A stretch of DNA of 64,000 nt from an uncultured Candidatus Binatia bacterium (GCA_958295985.1 OY282432.1:496001-560000); one strand, 5' to 3'; numbered from the stretch's first letter, positions 38,351 through 48,296 are shown. The notes: generated by a model from the sequence alone, not told the origin. Translations and numbers: made by a program.

Positions 38351-39489
38351 AAGCCGTCACGCCCGAGCGCGACATGTGCGAGATTCGCTTTCCGCGGGTG
38401 GAGGGCTACCGGGTGGAATTGCCGGAGGAACGCCTGTCCGCGGAGTTCAACGACGATTCGACCCTCGAACTGACGCCCGAACTCGTGGGGCCGACGAACA
38501 CGCTGAACCAGGGCATCATTGGAGAAGGGGTCGATTTGAACCTGATCCATACCGGTGCTCTGCGCCGCTCTACACTCCTGTATCACCTGACCAGACGCCT
38601 GCTCGAAACCAAGTGGCGCGACCCGGGAGACGAGCCGAAGATCCATCTCTTCGGCCAACTCAAGCGGATCACCCGGCAGTGGCTGGACTCCCACCTGGTC
38701 TGCAAGGGGGGGACCCATCCGGCCCAGCTCATGTACCAGGCGCTTGCCGACGTGTGCTGCGAACGCATCACCCGCGGCATTGTCTCCAGGATAGAAGACG
38801 AGTGCCCCATCAAGGCGGTGCTCGACCCGTACAACCCGACAGGCTCGACGGTACACGTGAACTTCACGACGTCGAAGAGTATCCGCTGGAAGACCGCCGA
38901 ACGCCGTTGCCACGTCAACTACGTTATCTGCGACAGCGATTGGGAGGCGGAATTCTGCCGCGTGGTGGAGGCGCATCCGCGGGTACGCGCCTACGTGAAG
39001 AACCAGAGTCTCGGATTCGAGGTTCCGTACCAATTCGGATCGGAGGCGCGGCGCTACCTGCCCGACTTCATCGTCCTGGTGGACGATGGGCATGGCGCGG
39101 ATGATCTCCTGCACCTCGTGGTGGAGATCAAAGGCTATCGACGAGAAGACGCCAAGGACAAGAAGGAGACAATGGAGACCTACTGGATACCCGGCGTCAA
39201 CCGTCTCGGCTCCTGCGGTCGTTGGGCCTTCACCGAGTTCAGGGACGTTTACGAGATGCAGTCCGACTTCGAGACCCGAATGGAAGCCGAGTTCAACGGC
39301 ACGGTGAAGCGGTTCCTGCCAAAGGATGAGTTCGAAGCCGCGGGATGGCTGGCTCGGGCAGGGGGCAGGGCGCCCGATCTCGAACATGTCCCACGTCGCC
39401 AGAGTGAACTTGGGCGACGAGGTGATGAAGGTGTTCCGGGCGTGAACCGACTCGTCCAACGCCGGAGGACATCCCATGGCAAGCGCTGA
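38341..39489 (+). pseudogene. C-terminal fragment of the same restriction helicase-nuclease gene
   Basis: From MRVKAVTPERDMCEIRF the frame encodes the C-terminal third of the enzyme: FPRVEGYRVELPEERL, ALRRSTLLYHLTRRLLETKW, and a nuclease-like domain with YLPDFIVLVDDG...LVVEIKGYRREDAKDK, the PD-(D/E)xK residues. The second helicase lobe between motif III and this point is missing. An open frame extends upstream of 38341 but only repeats the preceding fragment out of frame. The nuclease part might still be translated, but no motor domain remains. Its 3' end overlaps the ATPase gene by 14 bp. Confidence 0.78.
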
Positions 39490-40465
39490 ACAGATCAAGG
39501 CACTGTTGCGGTCGCACCTGGAAGGCGACGACCAGCACTTCTTCTCCGTCGCCATGCAAGTTGCTGCTCACGAAGCGAGGCTGGGTCACGGCAAGCTCGC
39601 CGAAGAGTTAAGGGAGATGATCGACAAGGCCAAGGGTCGGCGTAGCGCGAGTTCGCCTGTGCCCATCGGCCGTCCGCGCGGCGAGTTGGCGAACCTTCTG
39701 CAAGCCTCCTACCCGAAGGCCCGGCTGGCGGACATGATCGTCGGAGACATTCTCGCGGAACAGATTTCGCGCGTCATCCGCGAACAGCACCATGCCGGGC
39801 GAATCCTGGAGCATGGTCTTTCGCCTCGGCGCAAGCTCCTGCTAACGGGTCCTCCGGGTACGGGCAAGACGCTGACGGCGTCCGTCCTGGCGGGCGAACT
39901 CGGCCTGCCACTCCTTCAGGTACGACTCGACGGGCTCATCACCAAGTACATGGGGGAGACCGCAGCCAAGCTGCGACAGATCTTCGACGCCACGGGCCAG
40001 ACCCGGGGCGTCTATTTCTTCGACGAGTTCGACGCCATCGGCTCGCAACGCGGACTCGCCAACGACGTGGGCGAAATCCGCCGGGTACTGAACAGCTTCC
40101 TGCAGATGATTGAGCAAGACCGCTCTCACAGCCTCGTCATTGCAGCCACGAACCACCCCGCCATCCTCGATCTGGCGCTCTTTCGTCGCTTTGACGACGT
40201 TTTACACTACGACCTTCCTGACAAGGTACAGATTGCGAGACTCCTGAAGACGCGCCTTGGCCGATCCGCTCCTGAAGGCACCCAATGGCAGAGTCTCGCC
40301 GACTTGGCCGCGGGCCTGAGCTACGCAGAAATCACACGCGCCGCCAACGAGTCCTTGAAGGATGTCTTGATCCACGAGCGCCTCGGGCTGAGTGAGGCAG
40401 ACATTCGTAAGACGCTCACGGAACGCAAACAAATCACCGAGAAGCTCAACGAGAAAAGGACGTAG
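39476..40465 (+). CDS. AAA+ ATPase partner of the subtilisin-like protease
   Basis: A 329-residue AAA+ protein. It has Walker A LLLTGPPGTGKTLTA, pore-region LDGLITKYMGETAAKLRQIFD, Walker B VYFFDEFDAIGSQRG, sensor-1 LVIAATNHPAILD and arginine-finger FRRFDDVL. Residues 1-70 form a separate helical N-domain, perhaps for partner binding. It lies 21 bp upstream of a large S8 protease gene; such ATPase-subtilase pairs recur in bacterial genomes near restriction and phage-defence genes. A defence role is inferred from context only. Confidence 0.9.
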   Translation: MASAEQIKALLRSHLEGDDQHFFSVAMQVAAHEARLGHGKLAEELREMIDKAKGRRSASSPVPIGRPRGELANLLQASYPKARLADMIVGDILAEQISRVIREQHHAGRILEHGLSPRRKLLLTGPPGTGKTLTASVLAGELGLPLLQVRLDGLITKYMGETAAKLRQIFDATGQTRGVYFFDEFDAIGSQRGLANDVGEIRRVLNSFLQMIEQDRSHSLVIAATNHPAILDLALFRRFDDVLHYDLPDKVQIARLLKTRLGRSAPEGTQWQSLADLAAGLSYAEITRAANESLKDVLIHERLGLSEADIRKTLTERKQITEKLNEKRT

Positions 40466-40486
40466 CGGGAGGAAGACTACTGCGAT

Positions 40487-42991
40487 ATGGCAAACGGGAG
40501 CGAAAGGAGATACCGGCACTTCATGCTCGAAGGAGTGACGGAGGTCGAGCCGTATCGCTCCTCGGGGACGGGACACCAGCCGGACATTCCAGAACGAGAG
40601 CGGACACAACACGGCAGGCGTTTGCTGGATCAGATCGATTCGCTCCGATTGGAAGCGGAATCCGTCCGGGAGGCGCAGCGCGACGCGGGGATGGAAGATG
40701 GTATGGGACTTCGAGTCGAGTTCGAGAGCTTTCCCGATATCGAGCTTGCCTTCGAGAGTCTGGCGCGAGAACGTTCGGGAATCGAGTTGTTGAACGTTCG
40801 TCATGAAGAGAATCGAACCTGTGCGACGGTGTTCGTACCCGACGGAAAGCTTGATCACTTCGCGAAACTAATCCTGGCCTACTTGGAGAGGAAACATGAC
40901 CGTGCTGGTCGCGTTCGTGATAACAGGCGATTGATCGACGCGATCCAGCAAATCCGGGCTGCGAGTCTCCGGGCGCTCTGGACCGATGCCGAGGATGAGT
41001 TTCCTACTTCCGATGAAGGACCATTCTGGTGGGAGGTATGGTTGCCCGTCAGGAAAGGTCGGCATACCATGGTTTCGGCATTCCAAGAACGAGCCAAGGC
41101 CCAGAAATTGCGCATGGCGCCTGGATTCCTGGAATTTCCGGAGCGTACGGTTCTGTTGGCGTACGCATCGGTCGACGAGATGCAACGTTCAATGCTTATT
41201 CTCAACAGCATCGCGGAATTGCGACGTGCCAAGGAGACTGCGGAGTTCTTCGATTCCTTGCTACCGGAGGAACAACCCGACTGGCTTAACGACCTTTTGG
41301 TCCGGAGCCGGTACCCGACCAACACCGATGTACCGCATGTCTGCCTCCTCGACACAGGAGTCAACCGTGGACATCGACTGATCGCCCCCGCTCTCGCTAC
41401 CGACGATCTACACACGGTTGAACCTGGATGGGGCACCGACGATGCCGAAGGCCACGGGACGGCGATGGCAGGATTGGCGCTTGCCGGAAACTTGACGGAA
41501 CTCCTCGCCGGCAATGACCCCGTAAGGTTCGGTCACCGCCTGGAATCGGTGAAGCTGCTGCAAGCGGGTGGGGCTACTGGAACCGACCCCCAGCACCACG
41601 GACATCTTACGATAGAAGCGGTGGCGCGGCCTGAGATAACCGCCCCAGCCCGGCCAAGGGTCTTCGGCATGGCTGTCACGGCCCGGGACAATCGCGACCG
41701 AGGACGACCATCGGCGTGGTCGGCGGCACTCGACTCGCTCGCGGCGGACGTCAATGGAGACGGAGCGAATCCACGCCTGTTGGTCGTCTCCGCGGGTAAC
41801 GTATCTCCAGAGGACTGGATTCATTACCCCCACAGCAACGAAACTGACAGCGTGCACGATCCTGCACAGGCATGGAATGCACTTACGGTTGGGGCCTTTA
41901 CGGACCTCGTGCAGATTACCGAGCCCGATGCGGGTGATTATTCTCCTGTCGCCCCAGGGGGATGCCTGAGCCCATTCAGCACGACTTCCTTGACCTGGGA
42001 GAAGCACTGGCCCTTGAAGCCCGATGTGGTGCTGGAAGGTGGCAACGTGGCAAAGGACTCATCCGGTGCGATAGAGATGCCGATGCCGAGTCTCAGCCTG
42101 TTGACGACGAATCATCAACCTGCCCAGAAACTCTTCACGACAATCAACGCTACCAGCGCGGCCACCGCGCTCGCAACTCGTTTGGCGGCTCAGGTGATGG
42201 CCCAGTATCCCAACCTGTGGCCGGAGACGGTTCGTGCCCTGATCGTACACTCGGCGGAATGGACCGACGCCATGAAGCACGCCTTCTTGCCGAGAAGTGG
42301 GAGGGCATCGAAAGAGGACTATCGACGCCTGCTTCGGCGGTGCGGGTTCGGCGTGCCGAGCGTCGACCGCGCTCTCTGGAGTGTCTCGAATTCCCTGGTG
42401 ATGGTAGTGCAGGAAAATGTCCATCCCTTCCAGCGCCAGCCCACGAAGCAGCCGACGCTTCGTGACATGCATCTCCACAGTCTGCCGTGGCCATGCGACG
42501 TACTGGAAAATATGGGAGAGACCCAGGTCGAGATGCGGGTCACACTCTCTTACTTCATTGAACCCAACCCATCACAACGGGGTGTCCGTTCACGCTACCG
42601 CTACGAGTCTCATGGATTGCGTTTCGACGTTAAACGACCGGCCGAAAGAGTCGGCGACTTTCGCAGCCGGATTAACTTGGCAGCGCGAGACGAGGAAGAA
42701 GGAACAGTTGGAGGCAATACCGATCCGTCTTGGTTGATAGGTAAGCAACAACGCCACCGAGGTTCGCTGCATGGAGACATATGGCGAGGAACTGCCGTGG
42801 ACCTTGCAAGCCGTGAGAGCATCGCCGTTTACCCCGCACTCGGCTGGTGGAAGACACGTTCCGCCCTTGAACGATATGATAAAGCGGCGCGGTATGCCCT
42901 GATCGTCAGCATCAGTGCTCCGGAAACCGATATCGATCTGTACACCGAGGTGGCGAATCGGATCGGCTTACCAGTTGAGGCAGAAGTCTAA
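40487..42991 (+). CDS. Subtilisin-like (S8) serine protease, large cytoplasmic type
   Basis: An 834-residue protease without signal peptide. The catalytic triad is readable: Asp289 in VCLLDTGVNRGH, His323 in AEGHGTAMAGLA, Ser557 in TINATSAATALATRLAA, with the oxyanion Asn438 in VVSAGNVS. A region of about 280 residues precedes the protease domain and another of about 250 follows it, much larger than a secreted subtilisin. With the AAA+ ATPase just upstream it forms an apparent two-gene unit, perhaps an ATP-gated protease triggered by infection. Its actual target is unknown. Confidence 0.9.
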   Translation: MANGSERRYRHFMLEGVTEVEPYRSSGTGHQPDIPERERTQHGRRLLDQIDSLRLEAESVREAQRDAGMEDGMGLRVEFESFPDIELAFESLARERSGIELLNVRHEENRTCATVFVPDGKLDHFAKLILAYLERKHDRAGRVRDNRRLIDAIQQIRAASLRALWTDAEDEFPTSDEGPFWWEVWLPVRKGRHTMVSAFQERAKAQKLRMAPGFLEFPERTVLLAYASVDEMQRSMLILNSIAELRRAKETAEFFDSLLPEEQPDWLNDLLVRSRYPTNTDVPHVCLLDTGVNRGHRLIAPALATDDLHTVEPGWGTDDAEGHGTAMAGLALAGNLTELLAGNDPVRFGHRLESVKLLQAGGATGTDPQHHGHLTIEAVARPEITAPARPRVFGMAVTARDNRDRGRPSAWSAALDSLAADVNGDGANPRLLVVSAGNVSPEDWIHYPHSNETDSVHDPAQAWNALTVGAFTDLVQITEPDAGDYSPVAPGGCLSPFSTTSLTWEKHWPLKPDVVLEGGNVAKDSSGAIEMPMPSLSLLTTNHQPAQKLFTTINATSAATALATRLAAQVMAQYPNLWPETVRALIVHSAEWTDAMKHAFLPRSGRASKEDYRRLLRRCGFGVPSVDRALWSVSNSLVMVVQENVHPFQRQPTKQPTLRDMHLHSLPWPCDVLENMGETQVEMRVTLSYFIEPNPSQRGVRSRYRYESHGLRFDVKRPAERVGDFRSRINLAARDEEEGTVGGNTDPSWLIGKQQRHRGSLHGDIWRGTAVDLASRESIAVYPALGWWKTRSALERYDKAARYALIVSISAPETDIDLYTEVANRIGLPVEAEV

Positions 42992-43102
42992 GGTTTGTCG
43001 AAGCGAAGCGCCGCGGCATGACCCGTTCGGCGTTCCTGTCGAGCGTGGCCCGGAACGAGATCGAAGGACGGCGTCAAGTTGCTCCCTTTGGCCTCTCCTG
43101 GA

Positions 43103-43132
43103 TTGACAGCACGCCGCCTCATCACCTACCTT
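43103..43132 (+). promoter_or_regulatory. Candidate promoter for the cupin-EutA pair
   Basis: TTGACA (43103-43108) is followed after 18 bp by TACCTT (43127-43132), about 35 bp upstream of the GTG start of the cupin gene. It is the best sigma-70-like match in the 175-bp gap after the protease gene. Confidence 0.45.
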
Positions 43133-43166
43133 TGTCGCCAACGCCAAACCAAAGAGAGGTGACGTC

Positions 43167-44429
43167 GTGACCACCCCCGACACTCCCCCGGATACCGAAA
43201 AACAATCCGCTCCTCTGGACCCTGAAAAGCAACCCGCGCTGGTGCGCACGGACTCCTACGCCGAGTGGCGCAACCGCGAGGGGGTCCCGCTCGTGGGCGG
43301 GGTCTATATCGAGGACATGAAGGCGGTGGAGGTGGGTCCGTGGCCGCGCAAGGGCGACGGCGTCAAGGGCGCCTTGTGCTACCTCGACGGCGACAACGGC
43401 GGCGACGAGCACATCGTCGAGCTGCCCCCCGGGGGTTACACCGCGCCGCTGCGCCACATGTACACCGAAGCGATCTACGTGGTGTCGGGCCACGGCTCCT
43501 GCTCGGTGTGGCGCGAGGGCAGCGAGAAGCAGACTTTCGAATGGGGCCCCGGAAGCTATTTCGTGCCTCCCACCAACGCCTGGCACCAGTTCTTCAACGC
43601 CAGCCTGTCGCAGTCGGCGCGGTGGTTCTCCGTCACCGACCTGCCCCAGCTTTTTCGGCAGTGGAACACCGAGCATTTCATCTTCGACAACAACTACCAC
43701 TTCAACGACCGCTACCAGGGTGAGCCCGACTACTTCAGCGCCGAGGCCCGGCTGTACCGCGGCCGCGTGTGGGAGACCAACTTCATCCCGGACATCCGCA
43801 AGCTGCCGCTCTACGAGTGGAAGAGCCGCGGCGGAGGCGGCACCAACGCGTTCATGGTCATGGGCGCGGGGATGATGGAGTCCCACGTGTCCCGCTTCGA
43901 GTCGGGCTACTACAAGAAATCACACCGCCACGGCCCGGGCGCCCACCTCTACATCATCGAGGGCGAGGGCTACGTGCTCGCCCAGCGGGGCGACGAGGAG
44001 CGCATCCGCTGCGACTGGAAGGAAGGCAGCCTCTACCTCTCCGGCGCCGGGCAGGGCCTGTGGCTGCACCAGCACTTCAACGTGGGCGCGACGCCGGCCA
44101 CCTACCTGGTGATGAACCAGGGCCTGTCGCGCAAGTACGCCGTCAACCGCTGGCAGGCCCAGGAGTCCACCGTGCTCCGCACCGGCGAGGTCAGCGGCAA
44201 GAAGGGCGGCTACCAGGTGGAGTACGAGGACGAGGACCCCGAGATCCATCGGATCTTCGAGGAAGAGCTGCGACAGCGCGGGCTCACCTGCAAGATGAAG
44301 AACATGGTGCCGTGGTGCACCGGCGAGTCCGGGGCAGAGGCCGTCAAGGTCCTGTTCCCCGACGAGCACGGGAACCTGCCGGGTGAACAGGGCAACCTCC
44401 CGGACGAGCAGGGAGGCTTCATCGACTGA
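43167..44429 (+). CDS. Double-cupin protein
   Basis: A 420-residue protein with two cupin halves. The first has PPGGYTAPLRHMYTEAIYVVSGHGSCSVW and GPGSYFVPPTNAWHQFFN. The second has YKKSHRHGPGAHLYIIEGEGYVL and HQHFNVG. The second half keeps a His-rich metal site (HRHGPGAH...H). The start is GTG at 43167 with GAGAGGTGA upstream. The C-terminus carries a short repeat, DEHGNLPGEQGNLPDEQGG, apparently grown by slippage. The gene is 11 bp from an EutA-like gene. The enzyme could be a dioxygenase or isomerase; the substrate is unknown. Confidence 0.82.
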   Translation: MTTPDTPPDTEKQSAPLDPEKQPALVRTDSYAEWRNREGVPLVGGVYIEDMKAVEVGPWPRKGDGVKGALCYLDGDNGGDEHIVELPPGGYTAPLRHMYTEAIYVVSGHGSCSVWREGSEKQTFEWGPGSYFVPPTNAWHQFFNASLSQSARWFSVTDLPQLFRQWNTEHFIFDNNYHFNDRYQGEPDYFSAEARLYRGRVWETNFIPDIRKLPLYEWKSRGGGGTNAFMVMGAGMMESHVSRFESGYYKKSHRHGPGAHLYIIEGEGYVLAQRGDEERIRCDWKEGSLYLSGAGQGLWLHQHFNVGATPATYLVMNQGLSRKYAVNRWQAQESTVLRTGEVSGKKGGYQVEYEDEDPEIHRIFEEELRQRGLTCKMKNMVPWCTGESGAEAVKVLFPDEHGNLPGEQGNLPDEQGGFID

Positions 44430-44440
44430 AGCGGTAAGCC

Positions 44441-45952
44441 ATGCACGACATCGCGGACGACCACGATCACGACGGAGCGGCGCCCGAGGAAGAGGAAGAC
44501 CATCCTCTCTGGAAGCTCGACACCATCACCCTGACCAGCGTCGGCATCGACGTGGGCACGGCGACCTCCCAGATCCTGTTCTCGCGCCTGGTGCTGCGGC
44601 GGTTGGGACGGGAGCTGTCCAGCCGCTTCGTGGTGACGGACCGGAAGACGCTCTATCTCTCCCCCATACGCTTCACTCCCTACACCCCCAACCGCGAGCG
44701 CATCGACGACGAGGCCCTCGGCCGCCTCGTGGACGCCGCCTATGACGAGGCAGGGCTCACCCCGAACGACGTGAACACCGGGGCCATCATCCTGACGGGC
44801 GAGGCGATACGGCGAGACAACGCCCGGGCCATCGCCGACCTCTTCGCCGACCAGCGGGGGGACTTCGTCTGCGCCACCGCCGGCCACAACTTCGAGGCTC
44901 TGCTGGCGGCCCACGGCTCGGGCGCCGTGGCCTATTCCGCGGCGCAGCAATGCCGCGTCCTCAACATCGACATCGGCGGCGGCACCACCAAGCTGGCCCT
45001 GGCCGAGCGCGGACGGGTGCTCGGCACCGCCGCCTTCCACGTGGGCGGACGGCTGCTGGCCACCGATGGCGACGGGACCATCACGGTACTGGAGCCCGGC
45101 GGCAAGGCCCTGGCGAGCCACGTGGGGCTGAACTGGAACGTCGGGGACCGGGCAAGCGTCGCCGACGTCGAGCGGCTGGCGAACCACTTGGCGGACGTCG
45201 TCCTGACCCTCGCCCGGGGCGGCGACGCCGGCCCCGAGATGGAACGGCTCTGGCTGAGCCCTCCCTTGAACGTCAACGGCGAGTGCGACGCCGTGGTCTT
45301 CTCCGGCGGCGTCAGCGAGTACGTGTACGGCAACGAGAATCAACCTTACGGGGACCTGGGAGCGCCGCTGGGCAAGGCGTTGCGGCGCCGCATCGACGAC
45401 GGCGCGCTGCCCGGCGCCCTGGTCAGCGCCCGCGAGTGCATCCGGGCCACGGTGATGGGGGCCGCGCAGCACACCGTGCAGGTGTCCGGCAACACCATCT
45501 ACCGCTCCGACGACGGACTGCTGCCGCGCAAGAACCTCCAGGTACTGCGTCCGCCCGTGGACCTGGAAGCCGGCATCGACCCGGCCGTCATGGGTCAAAC
45601 CATCCAGAGCCACTTTCGGGCCTTCGACCTGGTGGAGGGCGAAGCCGAGGTGGCCCTCGTGTTCGTGTGGCAGGGACCGCCCGCGGCCTTTCGCCTCGCC
45701 GCGTTCTGCCGCGGACTGCTGGCAGGGTTGCCGCGGACCGTGGCGCGGAAACGCCCCATCTACCTCGTGTTCGATCACGACATGGCCGGCCTCGTGGGAA
45801 CCATCCTCAAGCAGGACTTCGGACTCCGGGGGGACGTCCTGGCCCTGGACGGGGTCACCCTGCGCGACTTCGACTTCATCGACCTGGGCAGGGTACTGGA
45901 GCCGTCAGGCACGGTACCGGTCACCATCAAGTCGCTGGTGTTCCAGTTCTAG
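44441..45952 (+). CDS. EutA-like reactivase (actin-like ATPase fold)
   Basis: A 503-residue protein resembling the ethanolamine ammonia-lyase reactivating factor EutA. Phosphate-binding motifs of the actin/Hsp70 fold are VGIDVGTATSQILFS and LNIDIGGGTTKLALA, and an adenosine-type motif is VVFSGGVSEYVYGNE. EutA exchanges damaged cobalamin in ethanolamine ammonia-lyase using ATP. The lyase genes eutB and eutC are not in this window; instead the partner gene is a double-cupin protein. It may serve a lyase encoded elsewhere or have been recruited for another substrate. An acidic, His-rich N-terminal tail (about 1-22) precedes the fold. Confidence 0.85.
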   Translation: MHDIADDHDHDGAAPEEEEDHPLWKLDTITLTSVGIDVGTATSQILFSRLVLRRLGRELSSRFVVTDRKTLYLSPIRFTPYTPNRERIDDEALGRLVDAAYDEAGLTPNDVNTGAIILTGEAIRRDNARAIADLFADQRGDFVCATAGHNFEALLAAHGSGAVAYSAAQQCRVLNIDIGGGTTKLALAERGRVLGTAAFHVGGRLLATDGDGTITVLEPGGKALASHVGLNWNVGDRASVADVERLANHLADVVLTLARGGDAGPEMERLWLSPPLNVNGECDAVVFSGGVSEYVYGNENQPYGDLGAPLGKALRRRIDDGALPGALVSARECIRATVMGAAQHTVQVSGNTIYRSDDGLLPRKNLQVLRPPVDLEAGIDPAVMGQTIQSHFRAFDLVEGEAEVALVFVWQGPPAAFRLAAFCRGLLAGLPRTVARKRPIYLVFDHDMAGLVGTILKQDFGLRGDVLALDGVTLRDFDFIDLGRVLEPSGTVPVTIKSLVFQF

Positions 45953-46035
45953 TGCCGGTCATGGATCGATTTTGAGACACCCCGGAAAGCGGGAATCCGG
46001 GAGGGGTGGGCAGAAAGAGGCATCCTAACGGGACC

Positions 46036-46800
46036 ATGGCAGGAATTCTTCTGGAAAAGACCGGCAGGGTGGCGTCCCTGGTCATCGACCGGCCGCCCCT
46101 GAACGTGCTCAACCTGGCGTTGCTGCGCGAACTGCGACAGGTCCTCGACGAGTTGGACCAGGACGATGGCGTGGAACTTGTCGAGATCAGGGGTGCGGGC
46201 GAACGTGCCTTTTCCGCGGGCGTGGACGTGAAGGACCACACCCGGTCGCAGGCGCCCGAGATGCTCGACCTGGTGCACGGCGTCATCCGGAAGCTCCTGA
46301 GTCTCCCCCAGCCGACCATCGCGGTAGTGGACGGTCTCTGCCTGGGCGGAGGCTGCGAGCTGGCTTCATCCTGCGATCTGGTCCTCGCCTCGGAGGACAG
46401 CCTGTTCGCCACGCCGGAGATCACCGTGGGCTGTTTCCCGCCGGTGGCGCTGGCGCGGTTCTCCTCGCAGATCGGCTATCACCGGGCCGCGGAGATGATC
46501 CTCACCGGCCGCCGCCTGTCGGCAAGGGAAGCCGAGTCCATCGGACTCGTGAACCGCGTGGCGCGCCGGGACCGGCTCGGTGAGGCGCTGGAAGCGCTTC
46601 GGAACGAGCTGCTGGACAAGAGCCGCGCCGTGCTGCGCATCACCCTCAAGGGCCTGCGGGAGATCGGCCTCAAGGAGATCTCCACCGCCCTCGCCCGCTC
46701 CGAAGAGATCTACCTCAAGGAGCTGCTGGAGACCGAAGACGTGGAGGAAGGCGTCCGCGCCTTCGTGGAGAAACGCAAGCCGAACTGGGTGCACCGTTAG
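46036..46800 (+). CDS. Enoyl-CoA hydratase/isomerase family protein
   Basis: A protein of about 254 residues of the crotonase fold: GERAFSAGVDVKDH supplies the first oxyanion-hole segment, and VVDGLCLGGGCELASSCDLVLAS the second (GGGCEL). The early pattern IDRPPLNVLNLALL resembles cyclohexa-1,5-diene-1-carbonyl-CoA hydratases and other benzoyl-CoA pathway members. I prefer the start at 46036 (MAGILLEK); an in-frame start at 46006 is possible. The reaction is likely hydration or isomerisation of an unsaturated acyl-CoA. Confidence 0.88.
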   Translation: MAGILLEKTGRVASLVIDRPPLNVLNLALLRELRQVLDELDQDDGVELVEIRGAGERAFSAGVDVKDHTRSQAPEMLDLVHGVIRKLLSLPQPTIAVVDGLCLGGGCELASSCDLVLASEDSLFATPEITVGCFPPVALARFSSQIGYHRAAEMILTGRRLSAREAESIGLVNRVARRDRLGEALEALRNELLDKSRAVLRITLKGLREIGLKEISTALARSEEIYLKELLETEDVEEGVRAFVEKRKPNWVHR

Positions 46801-46939
46801 CCGCGGGACATGTTTACGAGGGAGGCGGTTGGAACAGCGGGTTCCGGGCGCCGATGATGGCCTTCACCATGACGCGGGCTGAATGCGGACCGAGTTCAAT
46901 TTTGATGGCGGTCCGCATTCCCACCTGTGGCAGGCTCAT

Positions 46940-48289
46940 TCAGGGGCGCTCACCGTGGTCATGTTCGAGCATCCAGGCCCAGGCCGGCTGCGCCGTCACG
47001 CCGTCCGGCATCGCTCCGGGAATGCCGTCACTCGTGAGGGTCAACAGGCGCATTCCGGCATCCGGATATTGCTCACCCGCTGCATTCAGGGCCCGGAACT
47101 CGCGTTCGGCGGTGGCGGGATCGGACGCATCGGCGCAAATCTGGATCAATTCACGCCGTCCGTCCGCGGAGCGGACCAGAAAATCCACCTCGTAGCCCTG
47201 GCGGGTACGGACGTAGGTGACATCGAGCCGTCGCCGCTCCAACTCGATGAGCACCGCAGTTTCAAGCGCGTGGCCGGTGTTGACGCGGCCCGTGCGGTCG
47301 AAAACGGGGATCAGGCCCGGATCCACGGGATACGCCTTGCGTGGATTGACCATGCGCTGGCGCTCTGAATCGGACTCCATCCACACGACGCGCACCAGAA
47401 AGCAGTCTTCGAGGTGGCCGAGGAACTGGTGCACCGTGTCTCTGGCGATGGCAATGCCTTGGGACCTGAGGGCGCCGTGGAACTTCTCGACGCTGAACGA
47501 CCCGCCCGCGTTCCCCAGCAACCGGCGCACGAGCCACCGGAGCCCAGTGACGTTGCCGACCCCGTGGCGGTCCACGACGTCGCGAAGCACCGCAACGTCC
47601 ACGTAGTCGCGCAGCAATTGATGCCGCGAAGCGGTATCAAGCCCCTGGGCTTCCGGAAACCCGCCGGCAACCAGCCACGCCGTGAATTCCCGTTCCAGGC
47701 GCACGCGCTCGTCGCGGGGCAGGACCTCCGTCCGTTCCGGCAGTTTCATGCCCTGATGGCGTAGCGCCTCGTCGAACCCAAACGGGTGCATGAGCACCTG
47801 CCACGCCCGGCCGCGCAACGCCGTGGCGATTTCACGGGACAGCAGCGCCGCTGAAGAGCCCGTCACGAACACCTCCACGGCCCCGGTATCCAGCAACCGG
47901 CGCACGAAGCGCTCCCAGCCGGGCGCCAACTGGATCTCGTCGAAGCACCACATGACACGTGAACCACCTGGTCCCGCGGGTGCAAGCCGTTGGTATTCGT
48001 CAAGGAGGAAATCCAGATGGCGTCCCTCCAGGCCCGTTAGCCGTTCGTCCTCGAACGAAACATAGGGCGCCCGGGATGGGGCCGCGCCCGTTGTCATGAA
48101 CTGCTGCCGCAACTGGTGCAGAAAGGTTGTCTTGCCGGCCCGGCGCATACCCACCACCGCGGTCGCCTTGCCCGGGAACCGCGTCCGCCCGTACACACGG
48201 CGCGAGGTGTGGGAGGGAGGCGAGGTCTGCAATGATCCGGCAAGCTGTTCGGACAACACTTGCCGGAAGGTTGTCGGGAGGGCTTCCAC
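46940..48289 (-). CDS. ATP-binding protein of the AAA/DUF4143 family
   Basis: A 449-residue protein. The Walker A is AVVGMRRAGKTTFLHQL, Walker B-like VMWCFDEIQLAPGW, sensor VFVTGSSAALLSREI. The C-terminal DUF4143 part includes HALETAVLIELERR and VDFLVRSADGRRELIQIC, a nuclease-like pattern (ExxVxxEL...D...Q). These proteins are widespread and function-poor, often subject to phase-like gain and loss. The gene has a promoter region made of paired palindromes, so it is probably autoregulated. Confidence 0.87.
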   Translation of the reverse strand: MEALPTTFRQVLSEQLAGSLQTSPPSHTSRRVYGRTRFPGKATAVVGMRRAGKTTFLHQLRQQFMTTGAAPSRAPYVSFEDERLTGLEGRHLDFLLDEYQRLAPAGPGGSRVMWCFDEIQLAPGWERFVRRLLDTGAVEVFVTGSSAALLSREIATALRGRAWQVLMHPFGFDEALRHQGMKLPERTEVLPRDERVRLEREFTAWLVAGGFPEAQGLDTASRHQLLRDYVDVAVLRDVVDRHGVGNVTGLRWLVRRLLGNAGGSFSVEKFHGALRSQGIAIARDTVHQFLGHLEDCFLVRVVWMESDSERQRMVNPRKAYPVDPGLIPVFDRTGRVNTGHALETAVLIELERRRLDVTYVRTRQGYEVDFLVRSADGRRELIQICADASDPATAEREFRALNAAGEQYPDAGMRLLTLTSDGIPGAMPDGVTAQPAWAWMLEHDHGERP

Positions 48290-48296
48290 GGTACTT

